Positions 22,148 to 35,230 of a stretch of 64,000 nucleotides of DNA are shown here, in pieces (the first letter of the stretch is position 1; every line of letters begins with the position of its first letter). The DNA comes from Pochonia chlamydosporia 170. Taxonomy: Eukaryota; Ascomycota; Sordariomycetes; Hypocreales; Clavicipitaceae. The DNA lies in NCBI RefSeq assembly GCF_001653235.2, contig NC_035791.1:4526001-4590000 (forward strand), read 5' to 3'. The translations under genes and the position numbers were made by a program. A model generated the notes under the pieces. The model searched no databases. It saw nothing but the letters and a program-made list of their open reading frames with translations, and was not told the DNA's origin.

Positions 22148-24839
22148 TCAGTGCAACCCGAGAACTGACTTTGAATTCTCATAAACCACCCAGGTGATGC
22201 TCAGCGCAGGTGCAACCTTGAGCAGATTTGGTGTCAGGCCCTTATACAGGCCACGGTATCCCTCCTTTTGAATGGTCTTTTGGGTAACGTCCCAGATGCC
22301 TGTATACGTCGCTTGATGCATCACGGTTCCTTGCGTCTGTAATCGAGTTCGCACCACATTGAGTGGATAAACAACTGTTGCACCGATCGCGCCAGACGTC
22401 GCACCGATGATGCCCGTGGCAATGTTGCCAGGCGTCGCATCCTCCTCATGGCATCCGGCATACCTCGCGTAATACGTTTGATATGATTTTTTGAGCAGCT
22501 CAAACATGCCCATGTCAATCGCGCTGTACGGGAACATGCCCACGAGACCCATAGTCACGCCGCGGTAGCAGGCTCGGATACCGCCATCAGCGTACATCTT
22601 GACAGCCGTTTGGCGAACCAAGGCGCTACCTGTGAGTCCACCTTTGACAGTCTCACACTGCAGCCGAAACTTTAAGGTATCTAGCGGGTAAACGCAAAAT
22701 CTGTCACACAAGCCCCTGGTTAGTACGGTTCGATATTGGACTTTTCGGGGACACTCTTGTCAACACCACACGTACTGTGCAATCATGCCAGCGACACCGC
22801 CTGCGGTGAATTTTGAATACGAGTTAATATGTCTGGGGTCACCATGGCCCTCAAAGTTCGCCAACGCTCGCTTGGCCGCTTCGTACGATCCGAACTTGAT
22901 GGCCGTTTCAGGCATAATCTTGATCACATTCAATCCGTTACCTAGAAAGACGCAAAGTCAGTATGCCAACCACATCTCTATCTCGTAAGAGGAAAGCTCG
23001 CGATTCATCCCTCACCTGCAAAAAAGCTACGCATGCCTCCATTGCGGAACAAATCTTTCACGGCGTCACTAATAGGTCTCAAGGCATTCTTGACCGCGGC
23101 AACGGGTCGGCCTTGCTTGATGGCGGCAACAGCAGTCTCAGAGCTACTCGCAGTGTTGACAAGCAGGTAGACCTTCAATCGGTCGAGAGGCGCTGTGGCC
23201 GTACGTGATACTCCGCCGGCGATGGCACCCGCTAGGAAGTAACCTGGATCAGGAGCAAAATCTGTCAGTTTGAACTTCTTTTGGGGTTTTATTTCAACTC
23301 CCGCCGAAGATTGTGATTGTTCTTCTATGTGTTCTTCTGAGGTGCCATCGCCAACTCGCTGTGTAGATTGCGTAGATTTTGACGGCTCTATTTGTGTAGA
23401 TTTTGTCGCGACTAACCGTCGCCGATCTGTTGTTGCGTTTTGAATGCTGTCGCCGTCTTCATCTTCACCCGCTACGGCATTCTTTTCGCGTTTTGATACG
23501 GCTCGCACAGCATCTGCTTTTGATGCTGCGGCTGCGTCTGTGCCTGCAGTTGCTGCTGCGTCGTCTTGGATGGGGACTGTGGGAGATGCAGGTGGTACGG
23601 TCGGAGGAGGTAGAGGAGAAGCGACTCTAACTAGAGAGCCGAATAGAGAATAGAAAAGAGAGCTAGAGGATAAGTCGTCCGTACCTAAACCTTCTAAAGT
23701 TTCGTCACTGACAAGAGAATCTCCCTCGGGTGTGACACTGACGACGGAGTCGTAGTAGGATAGGACGGCTTGGAGTTGGGAATCATATTCACGAGCAGGC
23801 ATGAACAAGAGAAAGTTTCTGTGAACGAGTCAGCCTCTTGTCCCATTTGATTAGTTTTTCTCCAAAGTCACTGGATTCCGTCTTCTGCCAACGTAGTGAA
23901 CACAGGATACGGAAACGGGCGAGTCAATCCATGGCATGGCGGGTGATGTCTGCCCCACGACTCCATCACCAATAAATTTGTTGTCGGCACATGACCCTCT
24001 TATCGTGGCAGATGACAGCAGACCTCTGTCCTCCGACCAGACGAGAATTGCAGTCATGGCCGCATGAGCTTGGCGACAAGTGGAAAAATAAAAACTTGGG
24101 GGGGGGNNNNNNNNNNNNNNNGGGTGTGTGCAATCGCGTAGATGCTGTAACTTACCGCCATTCTTCAAAGCTAACATATCCGTCATTGTTCCTATCCAAA
24201 TCATGAAAGAAATCGGCCAGTCGACGGTTCGAGACGCTCAGACCCGCTGTGCGAAAGGCGGTTTGGAGCTCGGAAGCGTCGAGCTTGCCATTGCCATCCT
24301 TATCAATGGCTTGGAAAAGAAAATATAGCTGTCGCTCGGTTCGATCGACGAATCCGCGGAATTCTATATATTGAATGGCAAGGTATTAGGCATCGTGTTC
24401 GTGACCAGAGCGTCAAGCAAATTTGCAGTGGGGGTGCATTTGTGGTAGCTGGAGACACAGACGAAAAAAAAATGCATCATCAGTCTGATATGCGCACCTT
24501 CATATTGAATTTTGCCATCGTGATTCGTATCAACCTCCTTCATAATCTGTTTCAACAGATCGTCGGCATTTTTCAAAGCTGTTTGTCGGTGCCAAGATAT
24601 GCCAAAGGTCAGCAAGCACAGCTCCCGTCTATGCCGAAGGGAGCCAGATGGATTGTCTGGATGCAAGCAAGCTCACGGTGATCAATGCGCCGAAATCCCT
24701 TCTGCAGTCCCTTCAAGTCCAATTCCCCCTTCCCAGTAGGATCCAATCTGGTCCAGAGACGCTCGACTCTGGCGTCGCGTTCATTCTGCGACTCCCCAAA
24801 CCGTCGCTCCACGTCGGTGACCAGTTTGGTGGTGCTCAT
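22148..24839 (-). CDS. SAL1: Ca2+-regulated mitochondrial ATP-Mg/phosphate carrier (SAL1/SCaMC type)
   Basis: Six exons, 24839-24677, 24578-24498, 24363-24156, 23818-23016, 22941-22776 and 22700-22148, all with GT-AG borders, give 657 residues in one frame. The N-terminal 150 residues hold EF-hands: one degenerate (DPTGKGELD) and three canonical (DTNHDGKIQYE, DKDGNGKLDASE, DRNNDGYVSFEE). The C-terminal half has three mitochondrial carrier repeats with PLDRLK, PLDTLKFR and PLNVVRTR signatures. The family exchanges ATP-Mg for phosphate across the inner membrane when cytosolic Ca2+ rises. A Ser/Ala/Asp-rich linker of roughly 150 residues separates the two modules, much longer than in yeast Sal1. 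Intron 3 contains a 15-N assembly gap in a G-run. The gene is divergent from cyclin C. Confidence 0.93.
24107..24121. other. assembly gap (15 N) inside SAL1 intron 3
   Basis: Fifteen N bases are flanked by a G homopolymer on both sides. The gap is intronic, so the coding sequence is unaffected, but the true intron length is unknown. Confidence 0.98.
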
Positions 24840-25681
24840 GACGACGGCATCGGGCACACGAATGGGCAACGTCGTGCGGCGAGGGACTGCGACAGAAAGC
24901 TAAATGAGGCGGTCGCTCGCGCGTGTTGAAATTGATATTTTATTGTAACAGCATCGTAGGACACGGGGTCGATAAAAGCGGCAATTGTGCGATGGGGAGA
25001 GAGAAACAAAGAGGTGCAGTGAGGTGCAGCACAGTGACGTCGGAGGAGCGGCGGAGAAGAAGCAAAGCTAATTGCTGCCTGTGTGTGTCTGTTTGTTCCT
25101 ATCACAAACAAAAAGCCACGGTTTGGGATCAAGCACAGTCTCCTCTCCCTCAACCAGTCTCCATTTGCCGTCTTGCTGCAGCTTTTACCGCCCAAGTAGC
25201 GCTGCTACAAGACAGGTCGGGGTTGGCCAGGGAGCATCTAGCGCCTGTATGGCTGATTAGGTGCCGCCTGGGGCTCCGCTACAGGGAATAGCAGCAAATC
25301 ACAGTAGCCTAATTAGCATAAGCCTTAGTGCCCGGGGCAGCAGTGCAGGTCAGTTGACCGGAACACTCACAGCGAGTCAATCACACAAACCCAGCTGAGA
25401 TTGATCCATTCAATGTTCATGTCCGGTTCCCTTGTTCCGCTCTATCTTATCTCCCCACCAGCCTCCCACCTTCAATCAGCCCAACCCGTTGATTCCTCCA
25501 GTCCTTCTCCAGACCAAGAGCAGTCAAGCTCCAGCCTTGTGTGGCGGCGACGCCGCCATCCATCCATCCTTCCTCCACATCTTAGAATGGAATCAACGAT
25601 ATCGGCTTGAGTTTGACTTCATCCCACTCTCCAGCTCCCCGAGAGTCTGCAGAGTGCCGCCGCGGCGCTGGTCCTTTCAAA
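24840..25681. other. divergent promoter of SAL1 and cyclin C
   Basis: No gene is seen. On the cyclin C side an upstream ATG at 25413 opens a 65-codon reading stretch that ends before the main ATG. It could act as an upstream ORF if it is in the transcript. Confidence 0.5.
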
Positions 25682-26739
25682 ATGTCCGCCAATTACTGGG
25701 AGTCGACACAGAGGCGGCATTGGCTATTCACCAAGGATCAGCTCTCGATCATGCGCCAGAAGCTCGACGATGATAATGCAGATCTAGTTCGCATGTTTCC
25801 CTTGCCGCAACCACGCCATCTCGCCATATATTTCAACCAGCGTATGTTGCTGTATTTTCCATCCCACTCTGAGCACGATATACGATATACGCTCGTCTTG
25901 CACTCTACATAAACACTTTGCTAATACTACGGCTGCCAGAACTACTTCGCCTAGCCAAACGCCTGAGTATCCGGCAACAAGCCATGGCCACCGCCCAGAT
26001 CTATCTAAAGCGGTTCTACATCAAGGTCCCCATCCGAAATACGAACCCGTACCTCGTCATCACAACTGCCATCTATCTGGCCTGCAAGATGGAAGAGGCG
26101 CCTCAGCATATTCGTCTTATCGTTACGGAAGCAAGGCAACTGTGGCAAGACTTCATTGGCCTAGATACATCCAAGATTGGAGAATGCGAATTCTACATGA
26201 TTAGCGAAATGAGTTCGCAGCTCATTGTGCACCAGCCCTACAGAAGCTTGACATCCCTACGAGCAGAGCTATCGCTGGTAGATGAGGATGTGCAGCTCGC
26301 CCGATCAGTCATCAACGACTCCTTCAACAGCGACCTGCCGCTGATTTGTGCACCGCACATCATCGCCCTCGTCTCCATCCTTCTCGCACTGGTCCTGCGC
26401 CCGAATTCAACCGCCCCCGGGCAGGCAGGGGCAGGATCTGCCGCCGCCGCTGGACTTGCCGCTGCACAAGCTGCGCTCAGCCAAGCGGCGAGTCGTCACA
26501 GCCATGGCAACCCTGATCCTCCGACGGCTTCCGACTCCAAGGAGAAGCCGCAAGACCCAAGGATCACCCGAGTGCAGCACTTTGCCGCCTGGCTGGCGGA
26601 GGGTAGCGTTGACATTGCGGCAATGGTGGACGCCACGCAGGAAATGATATCTCTGTATGAATTTTACGAGCAGTACAATGAGAAGTTGACCCGTGAGCAA
26701 ATCAACAGATTTGTCAAGGCGCGCGGTTTGGACAAGTAA
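25682..26739 (+). CDS. SSN8: cyclin C, Mediator kinase-module subunit
   Basis: Exon 1 is 25682-25841 and exon 2 is 25940-26739, joined across a 98-bp intron (GTATGT...CTGCCAG). The product is 319 residues. It begins MSANYWESTQRRHW, a very conserved cyclin C start, and has the cyclin box core AMATAQIYLKRFYIK, then YLVITTAIYLACKMEE and the second fold around SLTSLRAELSL. With Cdk8 (SSN3) it forms the Mediator kinase module that phosphorylates RNA polymerase II and transcription factors in the nucleus. An Ala/Gly/Gln-rich insert (about residues 232-275) interrupts the second cyclin fold, as is common in filamentous ascomycetes. It is convergent with the hydrolase gene, only 215 bp apart. Confidence 0.95.
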
Positions 26740-26954
26740 CTTACAAAATCAAATGCATGGATTAGAGGTGCACAAAGCGGTGTTAGGCGTCATCAATTTG
26801 AGCGGAACGGGGATTGTTTTCATATCTCACAGCATTGTATCGCATAGGAAGATTATACACAACACAATACGTTGTAGTCTAAAAGCCTCGTCTACCCTTT
26901 CTCTACATGGTACCTCTATTGCCGTCTATCACGTCTATGCCAATCCATGTCCAT

Positions 26955-28267
26955 CTATTGCCGTCTCCAAGCCGCCATAGCAACATTAGCGACCTCCCTC
27001 CCCTTCGAAATAGCAATCTCATGACCGCCCTTAAGGACTCTAATATCCACAGCATCCTCGCCCAGCACGGTAAACGAATCCGCAATCCACTCCTCCTTGA
27101 CCACGATCGGATCCCTCTCAGCGAGAATCAAGCATATTCTCCCCCCTTCCAAACCAGGTATCCTGCCATCTTGCCTCCTCAACGCAAGCTGCTCACTCAG
27201 ACGCCTCCACACCCCCTCATGCTGTCCATAAATAGGGGCATTTCTAATCGTGCTCATATACGCAGGCACGAAACCCTCGTTATTTCTCAACTGCCACTTC
27301 ACCACATCGCCTACTTTAGGGCCGGTGGCATCCTCCGCACAAACGGGCACCTGGTCAAAGTCGACGTCTTGCAAGTCGTCGCCCTCGCCACTCGGGTCGG
27401 GCACATCTGCGCTTGCCGTGCCGGGTTGAGGTTCCAGCCGGTGTCTGGCCAGGCGGTTTATGAGCCACGAGGGGAGAAGGCCCTCCGAGTAGAGGATGCG
27501 GGACTTGAGACTGACGTGGGATGGGCGGACGAGTCCGCCTGGGCAGATGAGGGTTGCGGAGCGCAGGAGATTGGGGTGGTAGGCGGCGAAGGAGGCGCTG
27601 AGAGCACCGCCGAGGGAATAGCCTACTATGTGGAAGGCGGATGAGCCGGTCCATGGGATGGGCGATGAGGCGAGGGCGAGGAGGATCTGCGTTGTGTAGA
27701 GGCGGTCGTCGTAGAGGAGATCACTTGGTGAATCTGAGTATCCTCGGCCGAATAGGTCTGTAGAAGGCATGAGTACTGGGCTAAACGTAGCAAGTGTATC
27801 ATGATGACTGTAATGACTACCAGGGATAGATATCATGATAACGAAAACTCACCAAATAGCATCACCCTACACCCTTTCCTCACAAATTCCTTGGCCATGT
27901 CTCCCAACGCAACACACGGCGTACCAATTCCATGCAGCAAAAGCACCTTTTCACCATGCTCTGGCCCCCATTCAAATACTTTTATTATGCCGTACGCGGT
28001 TTCTACAGTGCGTCCACCAGGAAATACATCCGGGGGGTATGGAAGGTCCAATTTCCTACGGCAGCCTGACGAGCCTGACGGTGTGTCTGTCAACGCCAAC
28101 TCCGCTGCGTCTCTGGCCTTGGAGCGAATGACTCTTCTCGGTTTTACGGGATCACCTGGGTTCAGAATAGGTCGTAGGTACCAATATGTCGAGAGACATG
28201 CCGCGCCTGTGAGGATGGCGTAGTCGATTGTGCGGGATGTGCGGAACTCATAGTGGAATTGGGCCAT
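26955..28267 (-). CDS. alpha/beta hydrolase with N-terminal membrane helix
   Basis: Exon 1 is 28267-27853 and exon 2 is 27757-26955, joined across a 95-bp intron (GTGAGT...CTACAG). The product is 405 residues. A hydrophobic helix (about residues 13-34) near the N-terminus suggests membrane anchoring. The hydrolase fold shows LLLHGIGTP (oxyanion-side loop), DLFGRGYSDSP, the nucleophile elbow GYSLGG with Ser 186, an ERDPIV acid segment and GGHEIA with the catalytic His. All three triad positions are therefore present. Substrate cannot be read from the sequence; epoxide hydrolase-, esterase- or lipase-like activity is possible. A Pro/Asp-rich insert lies in the cap region near residues 240-265. 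The gene is convergent with SSN8. Confidence 0.9.
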
Positions 28268-31200
28268 GACTGAAGTTCCAATTCCAGCTTGGAATTCTTT
28301 TCCCCGCTGGCCAAGAAAATGTAGCAGGAGGATGCACAGGAGACAGGAGATGTACTTGGAAATAGTGGCAACTTGTAAATATTATGTCTATCTTCTCCAT
28401 TGGAGGTCATTTGTTGACCGAGGTTGTCAAACTTAGACCCAATTGATGCCCCACCAAACTCGTTAGCTGAAGTTTGGTTTGCTTCGCTTCGGAATGCGGC
28501 AAACGGGCGGTTCCGCCTACCCGGGATGATGTTGGGCTTGGACGGATTGTATCCGATGACGAGGTGCTGCTCGAGGCTCGAGGTCTATAGCATCGAGGGA
28601 GGATGCATAGATGTTTGTGGTCAGTCATATTATTCAATAGCGTTTGATTCATTTGTTTCTGTCTTGAGACCCTTATGCGGAGCACGGAGTACGCAGCCTC
28701 CCTTTGCTCGTGTCCAAGACCAAGACATCGCTGAGGGCTGAAGACTCATATGGAAATTACAACTTAGGTTGCGCTCGCCCTTGGCCAGGTTCTCGTTCAG
28801 GCGAGACGGGAAGTGCCATTGATTGAGGGATGGAAGTACCTGTTTTCTGCAATACTCGCTTTACAACTGGTAGTTGCTTACCTCACACAGAATCATTAAC
28901 TACATGCAGTTTGTGAACCCTTTACAAAGGACCGTGGTTAGAAGGAGGCCGAAGGAACAAGTAATATGAAATAAAGTCTCATCGACCTTCACCGGCGCAA
29001 TATGCTGCGGATTGTCAGGTATCTAGCAGCCCAATGCGTTTCGGGCCTCTACCACGTTATCATTGAAAGCCATCAACCCTACCAGGAGCTTCCGGTTTCA
29101 CGCGTTGGCTTATTCTCTTACGGCCTGATATGCTTGGAAAGTATCCATCGATTTCGGGTCCATGTTTCTTCACCACCGATCTCCTCGTTTTCCAACTTTC
29201 AACCTGACCGTCAGCCCAGGAACATGCCCCGGAGGATTCCCGTCTTGGCCGCAGGACAGCATCGGTCGAAGCGGTGACCCAAGCATGAGCGGTTGGAACC
29301 GACTTGTGGCTGGGGCGGCTGTGGCAGTTCGAGGCTTGAGGCTCTTTCTGTGCTCATCCACTTCTTCCCATTTCCTTGATTCGGCTAGGCTGGCAGCTGA
29401 CTGGGTTGTTCAATATGTGGGAGGCTTGGGTTGCAAGCTCCTCACACCAGCCTCCCAAAAGACTCAGGCATGGCTACTGAACGTTCTTGGAGACGGCCGT
29501 GGATTGGCTACTGGACTGCCGAAGATGCTCTTTTTTTCTTCTCATCCAACTCTCCATCACATTCTTTGCATTTAGTGGGATTGCTGGCTTCGTTCATGGG
29601 TATGGGCATGGGGAACGGGGGAACTTGCCAGGGTCTCATCGTTCAGATGGCGCTGGCACTGTGAGACATCCATCCACATGCACATAACGGTCCAGTCAGA
29701 GAGCAAAGCTGGCTTCTCCGTGTAGAGACGACCGCAGTTGCCGACAGTTGGGCAAAGAGCGGTGAACGGTGCGAAACTTGTGCATCAGAAATGGCTGGCT
29801 TGCCTCATGGTCATTGAGCTGATCAAGGCCAAATCAGAGGCAGAGGAAAGGAAAAACTCAGCTTTTGCTTGACTATGCTCCGAATACATATTTACATGTA
29901 CCTCGTGGGTTGCTTGCAAATGTTGTCTGAGGGTGGATCAAGTCACACCAGACACATCTTTGTTTTTGTTGTAGCTTTTGTTCAAGACAAAGGTGGTCGC
30001 ACAACATTGGTTGGTGCATTGAAGATATTGGTGTTTTGTTCCAATATTGTTGTTTACCTGGTCCTACTGTTCCCTATTGTCCAATGCAGAAGCTTCTTTA
30101 GACGAGCGAGCAATTTAAAGTAGAACCCAATCGTGGGTGCCAGAAATATCCAATTGCATTCCATGGTTGCCGTTTTTGGAATCATTATGCCCGCATAATG
30201 GTGATAAGCCGCATGACGCTTGTTCACATAGCAAAAGGAGGTCGATTGGCGACACTTCTTCCCCACAAATGGACACGGAGATGCTTCTGCAACAGTTGGA
30301 TTCATGCTGGGAAGCTTTCCATTGTCATGTTAGTATACTCCGTACTGCAGCATTGGATGTGCTCCACCATGTGTGCCATGCTTATTGCTGTTTTATCCGT
30401 GCTTGAGCAAGAACAAGCACAAGACCTGCTGTTCGAAGCATCTGGTGATGAAATTGATCAACAGTATGGAGTGTGGGCTGTGGTATTGAATGAACCATGC
30501 ATCGCATCAGTCCAACTAGCCGCCAACAGCCCTTACCACATACAGGTTTGACATGATTTCATGACCTCGGTTTCAATCAGCAATTATGCTCATGCACTCC
30601 GTGCCGGAAAGTTCCTCAGCCCTTCCTATCTCGATTTTGAATTTGAAGGTCCTTGAGGCCCACGAATCCGGCATCACTTCCAATCCCAAGGTAGGAGAGA
30701 CGGAGTTCGATAAACGCAAAAATTTAGCTTGCTGATCGCCTGTTCTGGGCAAAGCCACTGGTTTGCCAGAGTGGTAACACCTTATGGGTTGGCTGGTTGG
30801 TCCCAATCCAGGGCCGGGTCAGATATTGGTTACTTATCCCGTTTGAGCTTAGGAAGGGGGTTATGAGTGCACCCGCTATTCCCTGTAGCTGCCGGTGATC
30901 ACCAGATGTGTGAGCATACATGCAATGTATCGGATGATGGTCGAGTTGTTGACGTCAACCCATCGTGTCTCGCAGAAGAGCCGGGCAATGGAGTAACTCG
31001 GGCCACAGTTCGCCTCGTGTGGTCTGGGTCAATCTCATGGCACATGATGTGAGAAACATTGACACTCGATTATCGAGCACTGGCAGAACAAATATGGCTT
31101 GACTTGGTGGTGAACCAAAAGCCCAGACACCATGATCCGAATCCCTGCTCAGGGTAGAAGCCCATTGGTCCAGAGGGATGGATGTGTGAGGGCACCAAAC

Positions 31201-34200
31201 CGGCAATGTTCCAACTGGCGCAATCGAAGTCCAGGCACACAGGCTGACGCCAGATTGAACCAGTGAGGTTGTGAATTTGGCCGCTGTGGCCTGCCGCGCA
31301 TCACTCTCTTTGGAGTGCTGAGAACCAAATGTCCTTTCAAGTCAGTCAGACGCACAGCCAACATTAACAACCTTGCCGGGGTTGGAGGCAACGAACGCCA
31401 CAGTGCGGTGATGTCTGGTCTGCTGGTCTCGTTTTGCTTGTTTCTCAAGCCGCCACGTTGTGCAAGATCGTGCAGTTATCCCAGCTCAAGCTGCTGTAGC
31501 CCCGCTGGCTGGGCATCTGGTGACTTCTGGGAGGTTCGGGTTCCTCCCTCCCTAGCCTTCGATTTGAGTCTCAGCGAGCGCCTCCATGCAGGTGCTTCTG
31601 TGGCTCGCAACACCGTGCGGCTGTGGCCCTCGGGTTGAACGACAATGAGCTGTGGAATGCTGACTTGTGTGATTCAATGCATTCTGAGGAACAAAGTGCA
31701 GTAGCACTGTAGAAATGGTCAGCTCTGTTCGGAGTAACACTTCTCTCAACTGTACTCGTCCTCGTTTTGTCGTCTGTCGAGGCGTCGGAGCAACCCGAGT
31801 CGTAGTGGTTCCACCAAGCGCTTCTACCGTTTCACCTGGTGGTGCTGAGGAGCTACCAGACAGTTTCATATCCATCAACCTAGCTACCTAGGTAGTTAGT
31901 ATGAAATATGAATAACTCAGGTAGGATGACGATATGTCCAGTGGGGGGTTCAGAATGAATTTGATCAAGGAAAGGTATCGCATATCGCGTTGTATGCTGA
32001 GGCATATTGAGCTGTGTTGGTGCATGCTTGCATATATCCAAATACCTTTGACCACAGACTGTAGATTCTTTATGGTTTGCGCTTCACAAGCTTATAGACG
32101 TCAGGTACTGTAATACACGGATCCACCTGCATTTCTCAAAGCCGCCGTCAAAGAATTCTGGCCGCGGTCTCACGACCAGTTTGGAACATAATATGAACAG
32201 CTAGGGAGGTGTCTGGTGGAGCTGGAGCAATTTCAGAATCTCAACACACCACTTTCGGCATCCCAATGGAAAAGCGGGCAAGGGGCGACGGGGTCCTGTC
32301 AGATCGTCTCGCTGCCTGCATGAGCTCAAGTGTTCAGTTTGGTCTGATGTTTGGCGACGTCAACCGCTCAAAGTGAAGCACCAGGGTCCCGCAGGGTGCC
32401 AGCTGGAAGGGAGGCGCAGGTACGGAAGCACCATTGCAGCTTCGAAGTGAATGGTCCTTGATTGACTGTACAGTGCAGACGGGCTGCAATATTCTGAGGC
32501 AGAGCGTGATGGTTCCGTCTAAAAAGACAATGGCTGGGACAGAAAGAACAGTTGACCTCTCAGCCTCCTGTTGCCTCCCAGCCCCAGTCGCAGTGCTTGA
32601 GAGCAAGATATCCGGGATGTTGACGATGTTGGTCGGTCTCTTGATGTGCCTGCGAGGTTCGTCCCGCAAAGACCAAGCGCCTGGCTCGTTGCCAAACAGC
32701 CGACTTTCACACTAAGCTTAGAGGGTAAGCTCGAATGATAACAATAGCGGCACGAGGCTGAACTGCATTGGGGCGGGCCGTTTGATGCAGAGTGCCTGGC
32801 ATGACTCCAGGATGGTGACTCCAAGGTGGTGTGCGTCCCTTTTTGCACGCGTCAGGTGACCGGCAAATGTTTTGGTCAACCAGGCCATCAATCTTTGTCA
32901 TTGTCATGCCATGCCAGAATGGTTTGTCCTTGACGGGAGAAAACTAATACCGCTGATCGACCAAGGTGATTTAGAGTTACTATTTCCAAATTCTGCGTTG
33001 AATTTTTGTCCGCAGTGGATAAAGGCCCCGAATTTACAACGGTCACCAGCGCTTCAGGGTAACAGCAGACTTATTCGGAGATTGCATAATGAAAGACGGA
33101 GTGCCACACAGCCTCTTCCCTCTTGCTCTTTGACATTCAAGTTGCAATTTGCACCCATATTCCGTGGCTGTACGTGACGAAACACAAAATGTCCCCTTCA
33201 CCCCGAATTACTGCACCAATGCCAGTCATGGCTAGCAGTGGGCCTTGCCACGGCTCGTTGATGGGGAGAGATTGAATGAGATTCCGAGAGGCAGCTGAGC
33301 ATTGAAACAAGTGGAAGAGTCACTGCTGGATGACTGATAGACAGCGGGTCCATTGGATTACGCAGGTTCGCAGGCATGGAGTTGGAAATCAAGTATGACG
33401 CCAGGGGGAGACTGTGCTGTGTCTGGAAGGGACTGGAATGAGTGCCAAGCTCAACTACTTGAGCAGAGGAGAACATTGAAAGCCACACCTGGAAGTCTCG
33501 TTGGTGACGCTGTACATTTGCATGACAGGGCGCAGCACAGTGCCAAAGGTATCGACTAACAGGACACATCATCTTGGAGGTAAAGTCCCTCGGGTGGGTT
33601 GAGTGTGGCCATCTGGCTAATACTGCTTGCTCATGTGGGTGGCTCAAGATCTCAGTGAGTGCATTGAGACGATCTCGGTGATGCGCCATCGGGAGGCCCG
33701 TCAATAATGGCTAGTACCAGACTTGAAGTGTCTGCGTGTCTCGTGCCCAGCCGAATACACTTTGGGTCTGGGTTGAGGTAATAATAGCACGAGGGATCTG
33801 CTCCGAAATGCCATGGCATCTCTGGCGCTGGGCAGTGCAACCCAGATGCAAGTGCGTCACAGCCAGCACTTGAGACCAAGCCGTCCTGGTTGATGCGTTC
33901 GATACTCGCTTTGGCCACCCTTTGGCCACCCGTTTCCAAGTACCGCAGCGAATTCTCCCCAACAGACTACCGATCGAAGCGGCGGCGGCGCTGTCGGATG
34001 AGAGGGTGTGATGGCTGGGAGGCTGCTTCGAGATTGATCGGCTCCTGTCTGGTCTGCATTGAGAGTCCAGATGTCCCTGAAGCCCCGGACAGAACCTTGC
34101 GAACGCAACGGAGTTGGCTGGCCGCAGGCTTAGTTCCAGCTTGTCAAGAGGCTGGTGCCAGAACTGGCACTGGACCTGAAGAACATCTGAACCCTGATGA

Positions 34201-35230
34201 AGGATGCTCAATGCGCCTAAGCCCAGCGCCAGTTAGTGGCAGCCTAGTGGCCAGTGGATCAACAGAGTTGAGTCCAGATGTCATGTCTGGTCCATGTCGT
34301 CTCGGCCGCTGACGCTTATCTACCTAGGTACTTGGACCAGCCAGTGTCCCAGGCCTGCCCAAAGCCAGAAGCAGGCGGCAGGCAGCCCAGCCAGAATGTT
34401 GTGGGTTCTGCGTGCGGAAGACTGTGTCAGACACTGTATATTTGCGGGTCGAATGGATAGCCCCCGCCCACAATTACACCATTGGCGCTTGGTCCATTCC
34501 AAATGAAGTCTAGCCCAACTGTCTCCCTACCCAATCACTATCTAGTGGCAAAACGATGTGGGGTCAGTTTCCACACCTCGCCCTCGAACCCCCATTCGCC
34601 GCCTTCGTCAACTCTTGCACATTTCGCTCCACCTTTTCCTGTCCCCAACCAACAAAATCCCTCTGCGCAAGACGCTCATGCCCGCTGGCCCCCGGTTCCG
34701 ACCTTCATCTGCGCCTGCGCCTGCGTCTGCACTTGCCTGCCCTCCACCCACCCGCCTTCGACCGCCCACCAATACCTCTGCTTCCGGGTCCAGTCTTGTC
34801 TCGTCCTCGTCCCTCGCCTTACCATCCGCCCGCTTCCCATTCATTCCTCTCTTCCTCTTCACCCACTCACACGCACACACTCCCGCAACGCACGCACACT
34901 CTCTCGTCTCCCACAAACTTGAACCTCTTCCTCTCGCAATCCCTCCACCTCATCCCTTCTTCTTTGTTCAATACATTCTACACCTCGTCGCCTTGCTAGA
35001 CTTCTCAAGACTCTCTTCATACGTTTGATAGCCTTGTGCGGCCTCATTCATAGCCATTCGATATTAATTCAGCTGTTCGCTGTCAGCTTCTCCGCACCAA
35101 AGCAAATCCAGTCTGCATATCACTCGATCCGCAGCGCCCCCAATCAAAAGCAACCATCTTTGGGTGTTGGAGACGATTACTCTCATAGACTACAACTCCA
35201 AAGCATTTATCGTGCTGAGCAACACATATC
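28268..35230. other. 7-kb gene desert
   Basis: The longest gene-free run of the core half. Open stretches are short, overlap in several frames and show no domain or plausible splicing. It contains a MITE-like copy (31939-32061), the palindromes TACCTAGGTA (31885-31894, 34321-34330) and TACTCCGTA (30336-30344). From about 34550 to 35030 there is a C/T-rich tract, open in all three forward frames because it lacks A/G-rich stop codons. That tract is probably the leader of the gene at 35231. Confidence 0.55.
31939..32061 (+). mobile_element. MITE-like element, copy 1 (123 bp)
   Basis: Reads CAGTGGGGGG... to ...CCACAGACTG, followed by TA at 32062-32063; the left flank is TC, probably decayed. The interior contains AAAGGTATCGCATATCGCG and GCATATTGAGCTGTGTT, shared with the 52.5-kb copy almost exactly. 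Confidence 0.82.

Noticed and set aside
24107..24121. N-run as a possible real feature
   Set aside because: It is an assembly gap in a G homopolymer within an intron.
34482..35028. Three overlapping forward open frames of about 150 codons each
   Set aside because: All three frames are open because the C/T-rich leader lacks stop triplets; translations are Pro/Ser/Leu low-complexity.
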